A DNA stretch of 64,000 bases from Prorocentrum cordatum. Taxonomy: Eukaryota; Sar; Dinophyceae; Prorocentrales; Prorocentraceae. Under the pieces are notes generated by a model. The model did not search any database. It saw only the letters and a program-made list of their open reading frames with translations, and had not been told where the DNA came from. Each line of letters opens with the position of its first letter. The stretch's first letter is position 1. The translations under genes and the position numbers were made by a program. This document shows positions 63,964 through 64,000 of the stretch, one piece after another. The stretch spans positions 100,001 through 164,000 of the forward strand of contig CAUYUJ010014348.1 in NCBI GenBank assembly GCA_963575745.1, written 5' to 3'.

Positions 63964-64000
63964 TCTGGGGCTATTGGGACCACGGCCTCGTCCTCGTCCA

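Overview
The window looks like a repeat-rich nuclear contig of a GC-rich protist, most probably a dinoflagellate. The reasons are a family-typical Ty1/copia gag-pol, two decayed non-LTR (LINE-type) elements with apurinic-type endonucleases, an N-myristoylation-type Ala-rich exon, very few ordinary genes, and dense fields of microsatellites, minisatellites, MITEs and segmental duplications. There is no operon structure, and I recognised no rRNA, tRNA or CRISPR array. The assignment is inference; no species marker is visible.

Layout. 0.1-6.6 kb: an almost intact minus-strand copia-like element (gag, protease, integrase, RT, RNase H, then an extra C-terminus with a membrane segment and a SAP-like motif). 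Ten copies of a roughly 25-nt self-complementary hairpin are scattered through its linkers and flanks. 7.7-16.6 kb: MITEs, a tandem segmental duplication carrying a 325-bp satellite, ATC and TCC microsatellites. 17.1-21.1 kb: two minisatellite arrays, the second with Ser/Thr-rich coding potential on the minus strand. 21.8-28.5 kb: blocks of degenerate CCAAGATGGCC repeats, all in one orientation, a second copy of one MITE and a cluster of EcoRI-centred palindromes. 28.98-29.46 kb: probable first exon of a myristoylated Ala/Cys-repeat protein. 29.7-30.6 and 43.8-44.45 kb: two copies of an element whose ends are conserved but whose core is a different simple repeat in each copy. 30.6-43.7 kb: dispersed repeats, microsatellites and a poorly conserved coding-like stretch at 40-41.5 kb. 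43.7-45.8 kb: a MITE cluster and a 330-bp foldback element. 46.7-53.9 kb: decayed LINE-1 (ORF1, 24-residue repeats, endonuclease, RT, RNase H, tail). 53.9-54.9 kb: a 315-aa ORF of unknown function. 55.2-57.2 kb: MITE and GC-rich repeats. 57.3-64 kb: decayed LINE-2 with RNase H placed before the endonuclease and a C-terminal domain that may be methyltransferase-like.

How it works together: this is mostly a record of nested transposition. A MITE has a clear 17-bp target duplication and is itself interrupted by the variable-core element, and another MITE splits one copy of a segmental duplication. Only the copia element looks close to functional. The strongest candidates for something undescribed are the self-complementary mini-hairpins confined to interdomain linkers and flanks of the copia element, and the conserved-end/variable-core element.
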